Shown piece by piece: positions 8,446 to 16,310 of a stretch of 37,749 nt of DNA; positions within the stretch are counted from its first letter, which is position 1; each line of letters starts with the position of its first letter. Source of the stretch: CAIKOD01 sp035543455 (GTDB taxonomy: Archaea > Halobacteriota > Methanomicrobia > Methanomicrobiales > Methanospirillaceae). Under the pieces are notes generated by a model. It had not been told where the DNA came from, made no database searches, and saw nothing but the letters and a program-made list of their open reading frames with translations. The stretch is from positions 1 through 37,749 of the forward strand of contig DATKKE010000021.1 in NCBI GenBank assembly GCA_035543455.1, in the 5' to 3' direction. Made by a program: the position numbers and the translations under genes.

Positions 8446-10089
8446 ATGAGTCTTAGTGAGAATGCCAGGATGCTTCTTCAGGGGAGGTATACCCTGCCGG
8501 GTGAAGCGCCCGGCGATGTATTCAGGCGGGTGGCCCGGGCTGTGGGAACGCCGGAATGCAGCCGGTTTTACCGGATGATGAAAGATCTTGAATTCCTGCC
8601 GAATTCCCCTACATTGATGAATGCCGGTCTGCCCGGTGGCCAGCTTGCCGCCTGCTTCGTTTTGCCGGTTGAAGATTCGATTGCAGGAATATTCCAGACC
8701 TTGGCAGTTATGGCACAAATCCACAAGACCGGAGGTGGCACCGGATTTTCCTTTTCAGATCTGCGCCCTTCAGGCGACCAGGTCGGTGGACGACCGGGTG
8801 TCGCGGGAGGACCGTTGCCGTTTATCCATGTTTTTGACGAGGCCACCAATGCCCTCAGGCAGGGGGGGAGAAGAAGAGGGGCGAATATGGGTGTACTCGC
8901 CAGTTCACACCCGGATATTCTGGCCTTTATCGGGGCCAAACAACAGGGAGGTCTCGATAACTTCAACCTCTCCGTGGGGTTTGAAGGGAAGTTTTTCGAT
9001 TGCCTGTCTCGGGGAAAAGAATACGGGCTTACGAACCCGAGAAACAAGGAAATCCAGGAGACGATCATGCCGGCCAATCTCTGGGAAGCCGTGGCGCATG
9101 CTGCGTGGCGGTCCGGAGATCCAGGGATGCTCTTTTTTGACCGGATCAATGAAAAAAACACTGTTCCGGGTCTCGGGCAGCTTGAGGCGACAAATCCATG
9201 CGGGGAACAACCGCTGCTTCCCTTTGAAAGCTGTAACCTGGGCAGCATCAATCTTTCTGCATTTGAAAGAAAGGGGGATATTAACGAGGAAGGACTGAGG
9301 AATACGGCAAGGCTTTCAGTGGAGTTCCTGGACTCAGTAATCGATGTTACCTGTTTTCCTACCCGAGAGATCAGGGAGGCAACCCTCAGGACCAGAAAGA
9401 TCGGGCTTGGCGTGATGGGACTTGCCGAATTATTGATCCGGCTCGGAATCCCTTATTCGTCCGGCGATGCGATCAGGCTTGCCGGGAGGGTTATGTCAGT
9501 AATCCAGGAGGAGGCAAGGCAGACCTCGCACGAACTGGGTGCGGATAAGGGATCGTTTCCTGCCATTGACATGAGTATCTACAAAGAGGATATGCGCAAC
9601 GCCACGGTTACTACCGTAGCTCCCACGGGATCGCTGCACCTGATCGCCGATACCAGCAGCGGGATCGAACCGTATTTTTCACTCACCATGAGGAGATCGA
9701 TACAGGGAACGGAGACCGTGATAACCCCACGGATAGTTATTGATATATTATCGGAAGTACGATCGGGAACGGATATCATGGCAAAAGTACGGCGTACAGG
9801 AAGCGTTCAGGGGCTGCCTGTCCCCGAACATATCCGGGACATACTCAGGACAGCCTGCGAAATCTCGCCCGAGCACCATGTAACGATGCAGGCGGAAGTG
9901 CAGAAATATGTCGATAACGCCGTGTCAAAGACCGTCAACCTGCCGGAGTCCGCCACGCCCGCCCAGGTCTCCCGGATCTTTTCCTTCGCCAGGGAGTCGG
10001 GGTGCAAAGGAATCACGGTGTACCGGGATAACAGCAAGGAGCGGCAGGTAATCCTCGCAGGAACGGGTACCTGCCGGGTCTGCGATTGA
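8446..10089 (+). CDS. nrdJ: adenosylcobalamin-dependent (class II) ribonucleotide reductase
   Basis: Reduces ribonucleotides to deoxyribonucleotides using a radical generated from adenosylcobalamin. The catalytic core is complete: N-terminal redox Cys70 in LAACFVLP, the active-site set Asn250-Pro-Cys252-Gly-Glu254, and Cys263 in FESCNLGSINLS. The 11-residue Cys252-Cys263 spacing equals that of the Thermotoga enzyme. GGGTGFSFSDLRP and APTGSLHLIADTSSGIEP are also family motifs. A short C-terminal tail ends CRVCD (Cys543 and Cys546), the likely thioredoxin-reducible pair. It is a compact 547-aa form with no ATP-cone at the N-terminus, so allosteric activity control by that domain is absent. It is divergent from cobQ. 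Confidence 0.95.
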   Translation: MSLSENARMLLQGRYTLPGEAPGDVFRRVARAVGTPECSRFYRMMKDLEFLPNSPTLMNAGLPGGQLAACFVLPVEDSIAGIFQTLAVMAQIHKTGGGTGFSFSDLRPSGDQVGGRPGVAGGPLPFIHVFDEATNALRQGGRRRGANMGVLASSHPDILAFIGAKQQGGLDNFNLSVGFEGKFFDCLSRGKEYGLTNPRNKEIQETIMPANLWEAVAHAAWRSGDPGMLFFDRINEKNTVPGLGQLEATNPCGEQPLLPFESCNLGSINLSAFERKGDINEEGLRNTARLSVEFLDSVIDVTCFPTREIREATLRTRKIGLGVMGLAELLIRLGIPYSSGDAIRLAGRVMSVIQEEARQTSHELGADKGSFPAIDMSIYKEDMRNATVTTVAPTGSLHLIADTSSGIEPYFSLTMRRSIQGTETVITPRIVIDILSEVRSGTDIMAKVRRTGSVQGLPVPEHIRDILRTACEISPEHHVTMQAEVQKYVDNAVSKTVNLPESATPAQVSRIFSFARESGCKGITVYRDNSKERQVILAGTGTCRVCD

Positions 10090-10227
10090 TCCGGTAAATG
10101 TCCTGATCACCCCTGTGGCAGGTCCTTTAAAAGGAATCATGGTATAACAAGTCCGCAGGGGATTATCCGGGAAATACCCCGTTTATCATGCCAAGAAATA
10201 AATAACGAAACCTTTAAAGTACAGGTA

Positions 10228-10533
10228 ATGAATGGTGGGATTTGTCCAACCTGTGGACTACCTAAAGAACTATGTATTTGTGAGGAGGTAGCAAAAGAAC
10301 AGCAAAGGATCAATGTCAAGGTGAATAAAAGGCGTTATGGAAAAGAAGTCACCGTGATCGAGGGACTTGATCCGACCGACATTGATCTGGAAGACCTTTC
10401 AAAATTCATGAAAGGCAAACTTGCCTGTGGTGGAACGGTAAAAGGAAATTCCATCGAGCTGCAGGGAAATCATCGCGACCGGGTAAAAGAACTCCTGGCG
10501 AGCAAAGGATACAGTGTTGACAATATAAGTTGA
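10228..10533 (+). CDS. translation initiation factor aIF1 (SUI1 family)
   Basis: Small factor that binds the 30S subunit and helps discriminate start codons. At 101 aa it matches archaeal SUI1 homologues. It begins with a short cysteine-rich segment (CPTCGLPKELCIC), a possible metal site common in the archaeal form. The SUI1 fold follows: KVNKRRYGKEVTVIEGLD, then KGKLACGGTVKGNSIELQGNH, and a final helix KELLASKGY. It stands alone between nrdJ on the same strand and the convergent oapC. An AT-rich stretch, AAATAAATAAC, near 10195 is a plausible promoter for a nearly leaderless transcript. Confidence 0.93.
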   Translation: MNGGICPTCGLPKELCICEEVAKEQQRINVKVNKRRYGKEVTVIEGLDPTDIDLEDLSKFMKGKLACGGTVKGNSIELQGNHRDRVKELLASKGYSVDNIS

Positions 10534-10613
10534 TTCATCGGGTATCAGGGTTTTCTCTCCTTAACAGGATAAATTCTCTCTAAAAATAAAGGAAGCCAGG
10601 TTACAGGGGGATA

Positions 10614-11018
10614 TCAATGTTTATCTTTTTTTCTTTTCTTAAGCTTCTCTTTCTTAGGTTTTGCCATAGAATGGAGATCCACGATATAGTTGCCTTCCGT
10701 TCCGATTGAAACTACCCGTTCATCGCTGTCCGCAAGTTTTTCGATATTCAGTTCATAGGTCCCCGGTGCGATAATCCTGATACTCTCGAGACGGCTGCCA
10801 TAATCTTTCTCTCCGACGGGATCGGGTGGGACTTCGAGCACTTTTGCGAACGACTCTTCTGCGAGTGTGACAGTAGTCTTTTCCTGGAGAACATCGCGAT
10901 TCCTGTCTTTCTCTCCGACGAAAAGAAATTTTCTTCCGCCACAACTCTCACAGCCCTTCAGTATGGCCGGGGATGCGTCTTTGTATTCTCTCCCGCACTG
11001 CATACATTTATGGGGCAT
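10614..11018 (-). CDS. oapC: Zn-ribbon protein of the OapC family (DUF2072-type)
   Basis: A 134-aa protein with an N-terminal zinc ribbon (CMQCGREY then CESCGGRKF, four cysteines in residues 5-26), a short central linker, a small beta-rich domain at about residues 75-120, and a very basic tail KPKKEKLKKRKKDKH that suggests nucleic acid contact. It is the last gene of a minus-strand trio with a DUF2073 protein and an Era-like GTPase. The same trio is known in haloarchaea as oapA-oapB-oapC, origin-associated proteins. GGTGA overlapping the oapB stop serves as its ribosome binding site. The biochemical function is not established, and I assign the name from domain and order. Confidence 0.8.
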   Translation of the reverse strand: MPHKCMQCGREYKDASPAILKGCESCGGRKFLFVGEKDRNRDVLQEKTTVTLAEESFAKVLEVPPDPVGEKDYGSRLESIRIIAPGTYELNIEKLADSDERVVSIGTEGNYIVDLHSMAKPKKEKLKKRKKDKH

Positions 11019-11026
11019 TTACATGG

Positions 11027-11395
11027 TCACCGGGTTGATATCCAGGCACTGATCTGGTCTTTATCCTTTTTAATCATCCTGATCTGGTTTGCAGGACCGA
11101 TTACGGTCAGCCGTGCCGAACTCGTGTGTCTTCCTTTTCCCATAAGTCTCGAGAGAAAAGAATTATCTTCTTTCGCCGGATAAGTCTCCATTTCAATGCC
11201 ATTAAAATCATCGGGCAATATCTCCTTCATGGTCATCTCGATGAGCTTACTCTGCTCTTCGGGTTCAAGTCCCTTCTCAAGAATTACAATTGTTCCCTGG
11301 CGAACTTTGTCAAGGATCAGGTGGATCTTTTCCATCGATGTCAGATTATTAAGACGGTCCTCTGAAATCAGGTCAATCTGTACACCCTGTATCAT
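11027..11395 (-). CDS. oapB: DUF2073 protein (OapB family)
   Basis: A 122-aa soluble protein with no catalytic motif. It looks alpha/beta: MIQGVQIDLISEDRLN, then a helix, then GTIVILEKGLEPEEQSKLIE, and a C-terminal segment SARLTVIGPANQIRMIKKDKD ending with TR. It lies between the GTPase (26 nt) and the Zn-ribbon gene (8 nt), and GAGGTTGAAG precedes its ATG. This order is conserved in euryarchaea. The archaeal name OapB should not be confused with the unrelated OLE-RNA-associated OapB of Bacillus. The function is unknown. Confidence 0.78.
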   Translation of the reverse strand: MIQGVQIDLISEDRLNNLTSMEKIHLILDKVRQGTIVILEKGLEPEEQSKLIEMTMKEILPDDFNGIEMETYPAKEDNSFLSRLMGKGRHTSSARLTVIGPANQIRMIKKDKDQISAWISTR

Positions 11396-11421
11396 ACTTC
11401 AACCTCGCAAGTCATGTGCCG

Positions 11422-12063
11422 TCACCGGAACGTATGCACCATCTGTTCGTAGAGCTCTTCAACATTTTTCCCTTCAAGACAGGAGACCGGCACTACAGGA
11501 TGCTGGGGGAAGGCACTCCGTATCCTCTGGGGTGCTGCATCGGGCAGATCTATTTTATTCGCAGCAATGATGACCGGGAGGTTCCTGCTCTCGATAATTC
11601 CGATCATCATGATATTTACCTGTAAAAAAGGGTCTACCGTGCTGTCAAGCATATAGACGACCCCGTCGATGTCCTCGCGGAGCCAGTGCATTGCCTCTGC
11701 AACACCTTCCGTCGCTTCCCTTGCCCGGGTGATTGCCTCATCCTTATCCAGGCCGTACTCGAGGAACTCCTTGTAATCGATCTTCGTGGTTACTCCGGGG
11801 GTATCGACAATATCGATGGTAATCATATGGCCATTCGCCCCGGTTATCCGGATATCCTGTTTTCTCGATGCCCTTCGTGTTTCGTGGGGTATTTCACTGA
11901 CTGCCCCGACAGAATCACCAGCCCAGTCCCGGGCGATCCTGTTGGCAAGAGTTGTTTTTCCCGCATTAGGTGGCCCATATATCCCTATGCGTGAGCGCTT
12001 TTTTTTAAAAAAAGCAGATAGAAACCTTGAGAAGCTGTTCCGAGTCTGCACAAATATATCCAT
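11422..12063 (-). CDS. oapA: Era-like GTP-binding protein (OapA family)
   Basis: A P-loop GTPase of 213 aa in the Era/Obg-like group. G1 is GPPNAGKT (30-37), G3 is DTPG (87-90) and G4 is NKID (169-172). The probable switch region contains PHETRRASRKQ, with a conserved threonine. There is no KH domain or long C-terminal RNA-binding extension, unlike bacterial Era. It is first in the minus-strand trio with DUF2073 and Zn-ribbon proteins, and is divergent from the CBS array across 215 nt. In haloarchaea the homologue sits beside replication origins, but no orc1/cdc6 gene is visible here. A role in replication or ribosome assembly is inference. Confidence 0.85.
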   Translation of the reverse strand: MDIFVQTRNSFSRFLSAFFKKKRSRIGIYGPPNAGKTTLANRIARDWAGDSVGAVSEIPHETRRASRKQDIRITGANGHMITIDIVDTPGVTTKIDYKEFLEYGLDKDEAITRAREATEGVAEAMHWLREDIDGVVYMLDSTVDPFLQVNIMMIGIIESRNLPVIIAANKIDLPDAAPQRIRSAFPQHPVVPVSCLEGKNVEELYEQMVHTFR

Positions 12064-12128
12064 CAGACACCCCGTGCCGTCACGTCTGTTCCTGCCATGG
12101 AATAATCCTATGTAAAATCACTGGCAGA

Positions 12129-12144
12129 GCATATTATCATATGC
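12129..12144. repeat. inverted repeat in the oapA/CBS divergent region
   Basis: GCATAT-TATC-ATATGC is a perfect 6-bp inverted repeat with a 4-bp spacer. It lies 66 nt upstream of the oapA start codon and about 90 nt upstream of the CBS operon TATA box, so it could be a regulator site for oapA. It is AT-rich, so it may also act as a promoter element. Confidence 0.35.
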
Positions 12145-12221
12145 AATTCTCTGGTTATTATTTTTCTTAATGGATTTTTTGCCCTTAAATGCTCCCGGGC
12201 GTGCTTTGTGCGCACCAATTC

Positions 12222-12230
12222 TTTTATATT
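12222..12230 (+). promoter_or_regulatory. TATA box of the CBS-domain operon
   Basis: TTTTATATT follows a run of mixed sequence and is a good archaeal TATA box. The predicted start is near 12252-12256, giving a leader of about 25 nt with a strong ribosome binding site, GGAGGTGA, at 12267-12274, four nt before the TTG start codon at 12279. Confidence 0.55.
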
Positions 12231-12237
12231 GATGGCT

Positions 12238-12257
12238 TACAGTAATGGTAAACTGTA
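12238..12257. promoter_or_regulatory. inverted repeat at the predicted start of the CBS operon (candidate operator)
   Basis: TACAGT, 8 nt, ACTGTA: a perfect 6-bp inverted repeat that lies between the TATA box and the ribosome binding site and covers the predicted transcription start. A repressor bound here would block the operon. No regulator gene for it can be pointed to in this window. Confidence 0.4.
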
Positions 12258-12278
12258 GTATCGTATGGAGGTGAACTC

Positions 12279-12842
12279 TTGAAAAATGCGAAAGACCAGA
12301 TCCATTTCGAAACCCGCGTACCGCTTACTGAGATCATGCAGACCAATCCGACGACTATCGGAATAGAGGCAAATGTGGCAAGCGCAGCGAAGTCGATGTG
12401 CAGGGATGAAGTGGGAAGTTGCATTGTTCTCCAGAACAGTCTGCCGATTGGCATTGTCACCGAGGAGGATATTAACTGCAAGGTCGTGGCTAAAGACAAG
12501 AGACCCGGCACCGTGCTGGTCAGCGAGATTATGAGCACTCCGCTGATAACGGTGTCAGCAGGCAAGACGGTGGGGGATGCTGCCCATATGATGATCAGGC
12601 ACAAGGTAAGAAGGCTCCCCGTTGTTGACGAGCACAAGAAAGTCATCGGTATTATCACTGTCAGGGATCTCCTGACGGTTTCCACTGAAATGAACGACCT
12701 TATGGCCGATCTTATCGAGATCAACCGCATCGACGAGTCCTTCATCGGCACCTGTAACAGGTGCGGCAAGATGTCAGACGAACTGAAACGGATCGATAAC
12801 ATCATGCTCTGTACATCCTGCCGGGAGGAGGAATTTCTCTGA
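12279..12842 (+). CDS. CBS-pair protein with C-terminal zinc ribbon
   Basis: A 187-aa protein made of one CBS pair and a zinc ribbon. CBS motifs end in SCIVLQNSLPIGIVTEEDI (48-66) and RRLPVVDEHKKVIGIITVRD (111-130). The ribbon is formed by Cys159, Cys162, Cys178 and Cys181 (CNRCGK and CTSCRE). This architecture matches the CBS-Zn-ribbon family typified by Thermoplasma Ta0289, which is known to bind metal, while CBS pairs generally bind adenine nucleotides or SAM. The start is TTG at 12279, chosen from the GGAGGTGA four nt upstream. It is the first gene of a five-gene CBS array, and its stop overlaps the next ATG by one base (TGATG). Confidence 0.9.
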   Translation: MKNAKDQIHFETRVPLTEIMQTNPTTIGIEANVASAAKSMCRDEVGSCIVLQNSLPIGIVTEEDINCKVVAKDKRPGTVLVSEIMSTPLITVSAGKTVGDAAHMMIRHKVRRLPVVDEHKKVIGIITVRDLLTVSTEMNDLMADLIEINRIDESFIGTCNRCGKMSDELKRIDNIMLCTSCREEEFL

Positions 12843-13597
12843 TGAAGCTCGTCGCAGACTTCATGGTTGACATACCACAAATCAAACTATCCGATACAGT
12901 AACAAAGGCCCGCCAGGTGTTGCGGGACGACGTTTTCCGGGAGATATATGTCTACGATGACAGAAAGAGACTGGCCGGGTATGTAGACCTGACCGATGTC
13001 CTCCGTGTAACAGCAACAAAATCCAATGTTACCGTGGAAGGTTATCTCAAGGAGGCCGCATCGGTTACCTGTGATACGCCTATCGAAGAAGCAGTGCGTG
13101 CGATAAAGAAATACAGGACCGATAGCGCCTGCGTTGTCGACGGGCAGATGAACATTAAAGGGGGGGTACTTCTCTCGGATCTCTTCCCAATCATCATCAC
13201 ACGACATGAACTCCATGGTTCGGTGTCGGATTATATGTCGAGGAAGGTGGTCACCAGTGCGCCTGACGACCCGGTCCAGAAGATCCACAGCCTCATCATT
13301 GAAAGCAGTTTCACGGCATTCCCCGTGGTAAAAAAGAATAAAATAGTTGGGATCATATCAAGGAGGGACATTCTCAAAGCCGGCAGGATCCGGGCAGCCC
13401 TTGAAAGCGGGACAATGGTCGCCGTCGATACGCTGATGTCCAAGGATGTGGTTACGGTATCACCTGATGAACCAATCCAGGCCGCAGCAGCATTAATGGT
13501 CCGGCACGATATCGGTCGTGTGCCGGTGGTGGACTCGGGCAGGATCAGAGGAATACTCGATCGCCATGATGTTCTGAAAGGGCTTGCAATGTCATAG
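12842..13597 (+). CDS. protein of four CBS motifs (CBS array gene 2)
   Basis: All 251 residues are accounted for by four CBS motifs, with no enzyme, DNA-binding or membrane domain. Motif cores: REIYVYDDRKRLAGYVDLTD, then DSACVVDGQMNIKGGVLLSD, then TAFPVVKKNKIVGIISRRD, then GRVPVVDSGRIRGILDRHD. The first pair is divergent, lacking the usual GIVT segment; the second pair is canonical. Two Bateman modules in one chain would form a disc-like dimer able to hold up to four ligands. It starts within the stop codon of gene 1. The 85-nt gap to gene 3 could hold a second promoter. The ligand and partner are unknown. Confidence 0.9.
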   Translation: MKLVADFMVDIPQIKLSDTVTKARQVLRDDVFREIYVYDDRKRLAGYVDLTDVLRVTATKSNVTVEGYLKEAASVTCDTPIEEAVRAIKKYRTDSACVVDGQMNIKGGVLLSDLFPIIITRHELHGSVSDYMSRKVVTSAPDDPVQKIHSLIIESSFTAFPVVKKNKIVGIISRRDILKAGRIRAALESGTMVAVDTLMSKDVVTVSPDEPIQAAAALMVRHDIGRVPVVDSGRIRGILDRHDVLKGLAMS

Positions 13598-13682
13598 GGG
13601 CCTGTATTTATCGCTCCAGTGACCGTTGGAATCTGAATATCAAGGGATAAATGGGACTGAAAGCTAAAAGGTTGGTAAATAT

Positions 13683-14633
13683 ATGAGCCAGCATGATCGA
13701 TCGATAAAGAAAACAGAAAAAGCACTGAGGACACCCGGCTCGCTCGACAGGGGGCCGGTTGAATTTAAATCGCATATTGTCTCCCATGAAGGGGAAATTA
13801 TGGCAATTGCAACACGGGATGTCATTTCCGTTCCGCCTACAATGAGAATTTTATCGGCGGTCGAAACAATGACAAAATGTGGTTTCCGGAGGCTACCTGT
13901 GATCGATCCGGGGAGCCGGAAGCTTCGTGGTATCGTAACATCGGGGGATATTATCAATTTCCTGGGCGGGGGGGACAAATACAACCTCGTCAGGGTCAGG
14001 CACGGGGGTAACCTGCTGGCCGCTGTTAATGAGAGTATCAGGACGATCATGACCACTCAGCTGACCACCCTCCCGGAATCGGCAGGGATAGCCGATGCCC
14101 TGGATATCATCATGACCCGAATGATCGGGGGCCTCCCCATTATCGGAGAGGGGGACCGGGTAACAGGAATCGTTACCGAAAGGGATGTCATGAAAGCACT
14201 TGCCGGAGAACATATCGACGAGACTGCCGAGGATGTCATGTCAACTGCCCTCCGGGTCACGAACCCGGATGCCACGATCGGAGAAGTTACCCGTGACATG
14301 ACAAAACACCGGTTCAGGCGGCTCCCTGTGGTAAGTGACGATATTCTCTTCGGAATAATTACGACGTCGGATATTCTTCGCTATTTCGGAGACCGGAAGA
14401 TATTCTCCCGCATGGAAACAGGAAATGTAAAAGAGCTGATGAACATGCCGGTCAGGAACCTGGTGTCCGGAAACCTGTTTACCACGACACCGGACAGGAA
14501 CGTCAACGAAATCGCACGTGACATGATGGAGCGGAGCGTCGGGGCACTCCCGGTCATAGAAAATACCCGGCTTATCGGTCTTGTGACCGAATTTGACCTG
14601 GTGAAAACCTTCGCAAGGGGGGTCTTAACATGA
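13683..14633 (+). CDS. protein of four CBS motifs (CBS array gene 3)
   Basis: A 316-aa protein: about 40 N-terminal charged residues (containing DRGPVEFKSHIVSHEGEI) and four CBS motifs ending RRLPVIDPGSRKLRGIVTSG, GGLPIIGEGDRVTGIVTERD, RRLPVVSDDILFGIITTSD and GALPVIENTRLIGLVTEFD. All four keep the PV(I/V) and GI(V/I)T core, so this is the most canonical member. An insert of about 30 residues, with DKYNLVRVRHGGNLLAAVNE, separates the first two motifs. No other domain is present. It may have its own promoter: CTGTATTTATCG near 13604 would place a start about 50 nt before the ATG. It overlaps gene 4 by four nt (ATGA). Confidence 0.9.
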   Translation: MSQHDRSIKKTEKALRTPGSLDRGPVEFKSHIVSHEGEIMAIATRDVISVPPTMRILSAVETMTKCGFRRLPVIDPGSRKLRGIVTSGDIINFLGGGDKYNLVRVRHGGNLLAAVNESIRTIMTTQLTTLPESAGIADALDIIMTRMIGGLPIIGEGDRVTGIVTERDVMKALAGEHIDETAEDVMSTALRVTNPDATIGEVTRDMTKHRFRRLPVVSDDILFGIITTSDILRYFGDRKIFSRMETGNVKELMNMPVRNLVSGNLFTTTPDRNVNEIARDMMERSVGALPVIENTRLIGLVTEFDLVKTFARGVLT

Positions 14634-15472
14634 TTGCGTCGGATATCATGACAAGTCCGGTATACGTCGTTTCATTATCGGAAACCGTTGCACATGCAAG
14701 GAACCTGATGATCAGGCATAAAATCTCCAGGCTGCCGGTGATCGACGGAACACTGATGGTAGGTATCGTGACGAAAAAAGATATCGGGTACAGGCTCCGC
14801 CAGACGGAACCGCTCTGGAGACGGAGACCGGTCGACCTTGTCCCGGTTTCCATCCTGATGACGCCCGGTCCCTGCTATGCGGAAACTGACACACCGGTCA
14901 GGACGCTCGCCGGACTGATGGTCGAACACTCCATCAGCGGCATCCCGATTCTTGAGGACGGGACTCTCGCCGGTATCGTGACTAAGTCGGACCTGCTGAA
15001 ATCGTCACTTGCAGGAAACCTGAAAGAAGAGGTCCGGGACCTTATGGAAGACGTGGTCCAGATCAACCGGTATCACTCGCTCGACCATGTGATTGACACG
15101 ATGTGTGAACGGAATGACAAACTCGTGGTCGTGAACAATGACGGCTCCCTGGCAGGGATCATTAGTGAAAGCAACTTGGCCTTTTTCAGGTATCCAGAGG
15201 GGCGAAGCAACGGAGTCCCCGAAAAAGAAATTATGATGCTCCGGAAGGAGGAATCAGCGGGAAGAAAACATTACCGGGATATCATTTCACTTTCTGCGAT
15301 AGCTGAAGACGTAATGTCCGGGCCTGTCCTGACGATAACGCCTGACGCACCCGTGAGGGAGGCTGTTGAAACGATGCGCAAAGAGCATGTCAGTACCCTT
15401 GTTGTTGTGGACGGAAATGAGATCAAAGGAATCCTTAAAAGAGATGATATCATAAAGGATGTGGCAAAATGA
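14630..15472 (+). CDS. protein of four CBS motifs (CBS array gene 4)
   Basis: 280 aa. Four CBS motif cores: SRLPVIDGTLMVGIVTKKD, SGIPILEDGTLAGIVTKSD, DKLVVVNNDGSLAGIISES and STLVVVDGNEIKGILKRDD. The third and fourth are separated by a longer linker (FFRYPEGRSNGVPEKEIM and following, about 45 residues) that is rich in charge and contains KHYRDII. There is no catalytic domain. Both ends overlap their neighbours by ATGA, so genes 3, 4 and 5 are very probably translated in a coupled way and may assemble together. The ligand is unknown; AMP, ATP, SAM or MTA are the family precedents. Confidence 0.9.
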   Translation: MIASDIMTSPVYVVSLSETVAHARNLMIRHKISRLPVIDGTLMVGIVTKKDIGYRLRQTEPLWRRRPVDLVPVSILMTPGPCYAETDTPVRTLAGLMVEHSISGIPILEDGTLAGIVTKSDLLKSSLAGNLKEEVRDLMEDVVQINRYHSLDHVIDTMCERNDKLVVVNNDGSLAGIISESNLAFFRYPEGRSNGVPEKEIMMLRKEESAGRKHYRDIISLSAIAEDVMSGPVLTITPDAPVREAVETMRKEHVSTLVVVDGNEIKGILKRDDIIKDVAK

Positions 15473-16245
15473 GCGAAAATGTAGTTATCAGGGATGTAAT
15501 GGCCAAACCCGTTACAATTGCGAAATCTGCTGCAATTACGGAGGCACTCGATAAAATGCTTACCGAATCTGTCGATCCTCTCATCGTCGTGAATAATAAT
15601 ACGGTAGTCGGGACCATCTCGCGAAGAACAATTGCAGAAAGCCTCGGGAGCAAGAAAAATTCCTCTCTTTCACCATCCTCGATACATGTCGCAAACTCGC
15701 TGGAAGAGGACTTTACCACCGTGTATCCGGACCAGGATATCGATGTGCTTGTCCCCCTCCTCCAACATTATAAGCTTGTCGTGGTTTACGACAACGAGCA
15801 CCGGCTTATCGGGCAGGTGACGGCAGAGAACCTTCTCAAGGTCTGCCAGCCGGATGGGAATCTGCAGGATCTGCTTGAACCTGCATGGACCATCGATATC
15901 GAGGAACGGGTTGTGCATATGAGGAGAAGAATGATGGATGACAGGATTCACCGGTTCATCGTTACTGAAAATGACAAGGTCATCGGCATCGTGACCGAAA
16001 CCGATGTAGCCAAGGCGATGAGGAAATTCCGTAAAGTCGTTGAAGATCGCCACCAGGACCACCGGATCCGGAACCTCCTCGTACGGGATATCATGAGCAC
16101 ATCCCTGATCTCCGTCGGCAGCGACGTGAAAATTTCACATGCGGTTGACCTGATGGTGCAGAAAAATATCAGCACTGTACCTGTCATTGAAAATGGAGCG
16201 TTAAAGGGGCTGATTACCAGAAATTCATTAATTAAAGCATTATAA
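15469..16245 (+). CDS. protein of four CBS motifs (CBS array gene 5)
   Basis: 258 aa, again only CBS motifs: DPLIVVNNNTVVGTISRRT, KLVVVYDNEHRLIGQVTAEN, HRFIVTENDKVIGIVTETD and STVPVIENGALKGLITRNS. The first pair is more divergent than the second. The linker before the last motif contains a basic stretch (RKFRKVVEDRHQDHRIRNL). It is the last gene of the array. A T-run follows 25-30 nt downstream. The copies are diverged from each other at the amino-acid level, so the array is old rather than a recent tandem duplication. Confidence 0.9.
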   Translation: MSENVVIRDVMAKPVTIAKSAAITEALDKMLTESVDPLIVVNNNTVVGTISRRTIAESLGSKKNSSLSPSSIHVANSLEEDFTTVYPDQDIDVLVPLLQHYKLVVVYDNEHRLIGQVTAENLLKVCQPDGNLQDLLEPAWTIDIEERVVHMRRRMMDDRIHRFIVTENDKVIGIVTETDVAKAMRKFRKVVEDRHQDHRIRNLLVRDIMSTSLISVGSDVKISHAVDLMVQKNISTVPVIENGALKGLITRNSLIKAL

Positions 16246-16261
16246 AAGGCGAATCACACCT

Positions 16262-16276
16262 CAAAAAACTTTTTTC
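16262..16276 (+). terminator. A6-C-T6 element ending the CBS operon
   Basis: Six A, one C and six T residues (T-run 16270-16275) lie 17 nt after the last CBS gene. A U6 tract is a typical archaeal termination signal, and the flanking A-run makes it symmetric and able to act on either strand. Confidence 0.5.
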
Positions 16277-16310
16277 CGGGATGATGCGGAACCGGGTCGT
16301 TTCGCGAGGA

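Noticed and set aside
12129..12144. Replication origin in the 12064-12278 intergenic region
   Set aside because: Although OapABC genes are origin-associated in haloarchaea, I see no repeated origin-recognition boxes and no orc1/cdc6 gene nearby.
12279..16245. CBS array as recent tandem duplication
   Set aside because: The five proteins differ in length, linkers and motif sequence, with no long identical stretch at nucleotide level that I could see.
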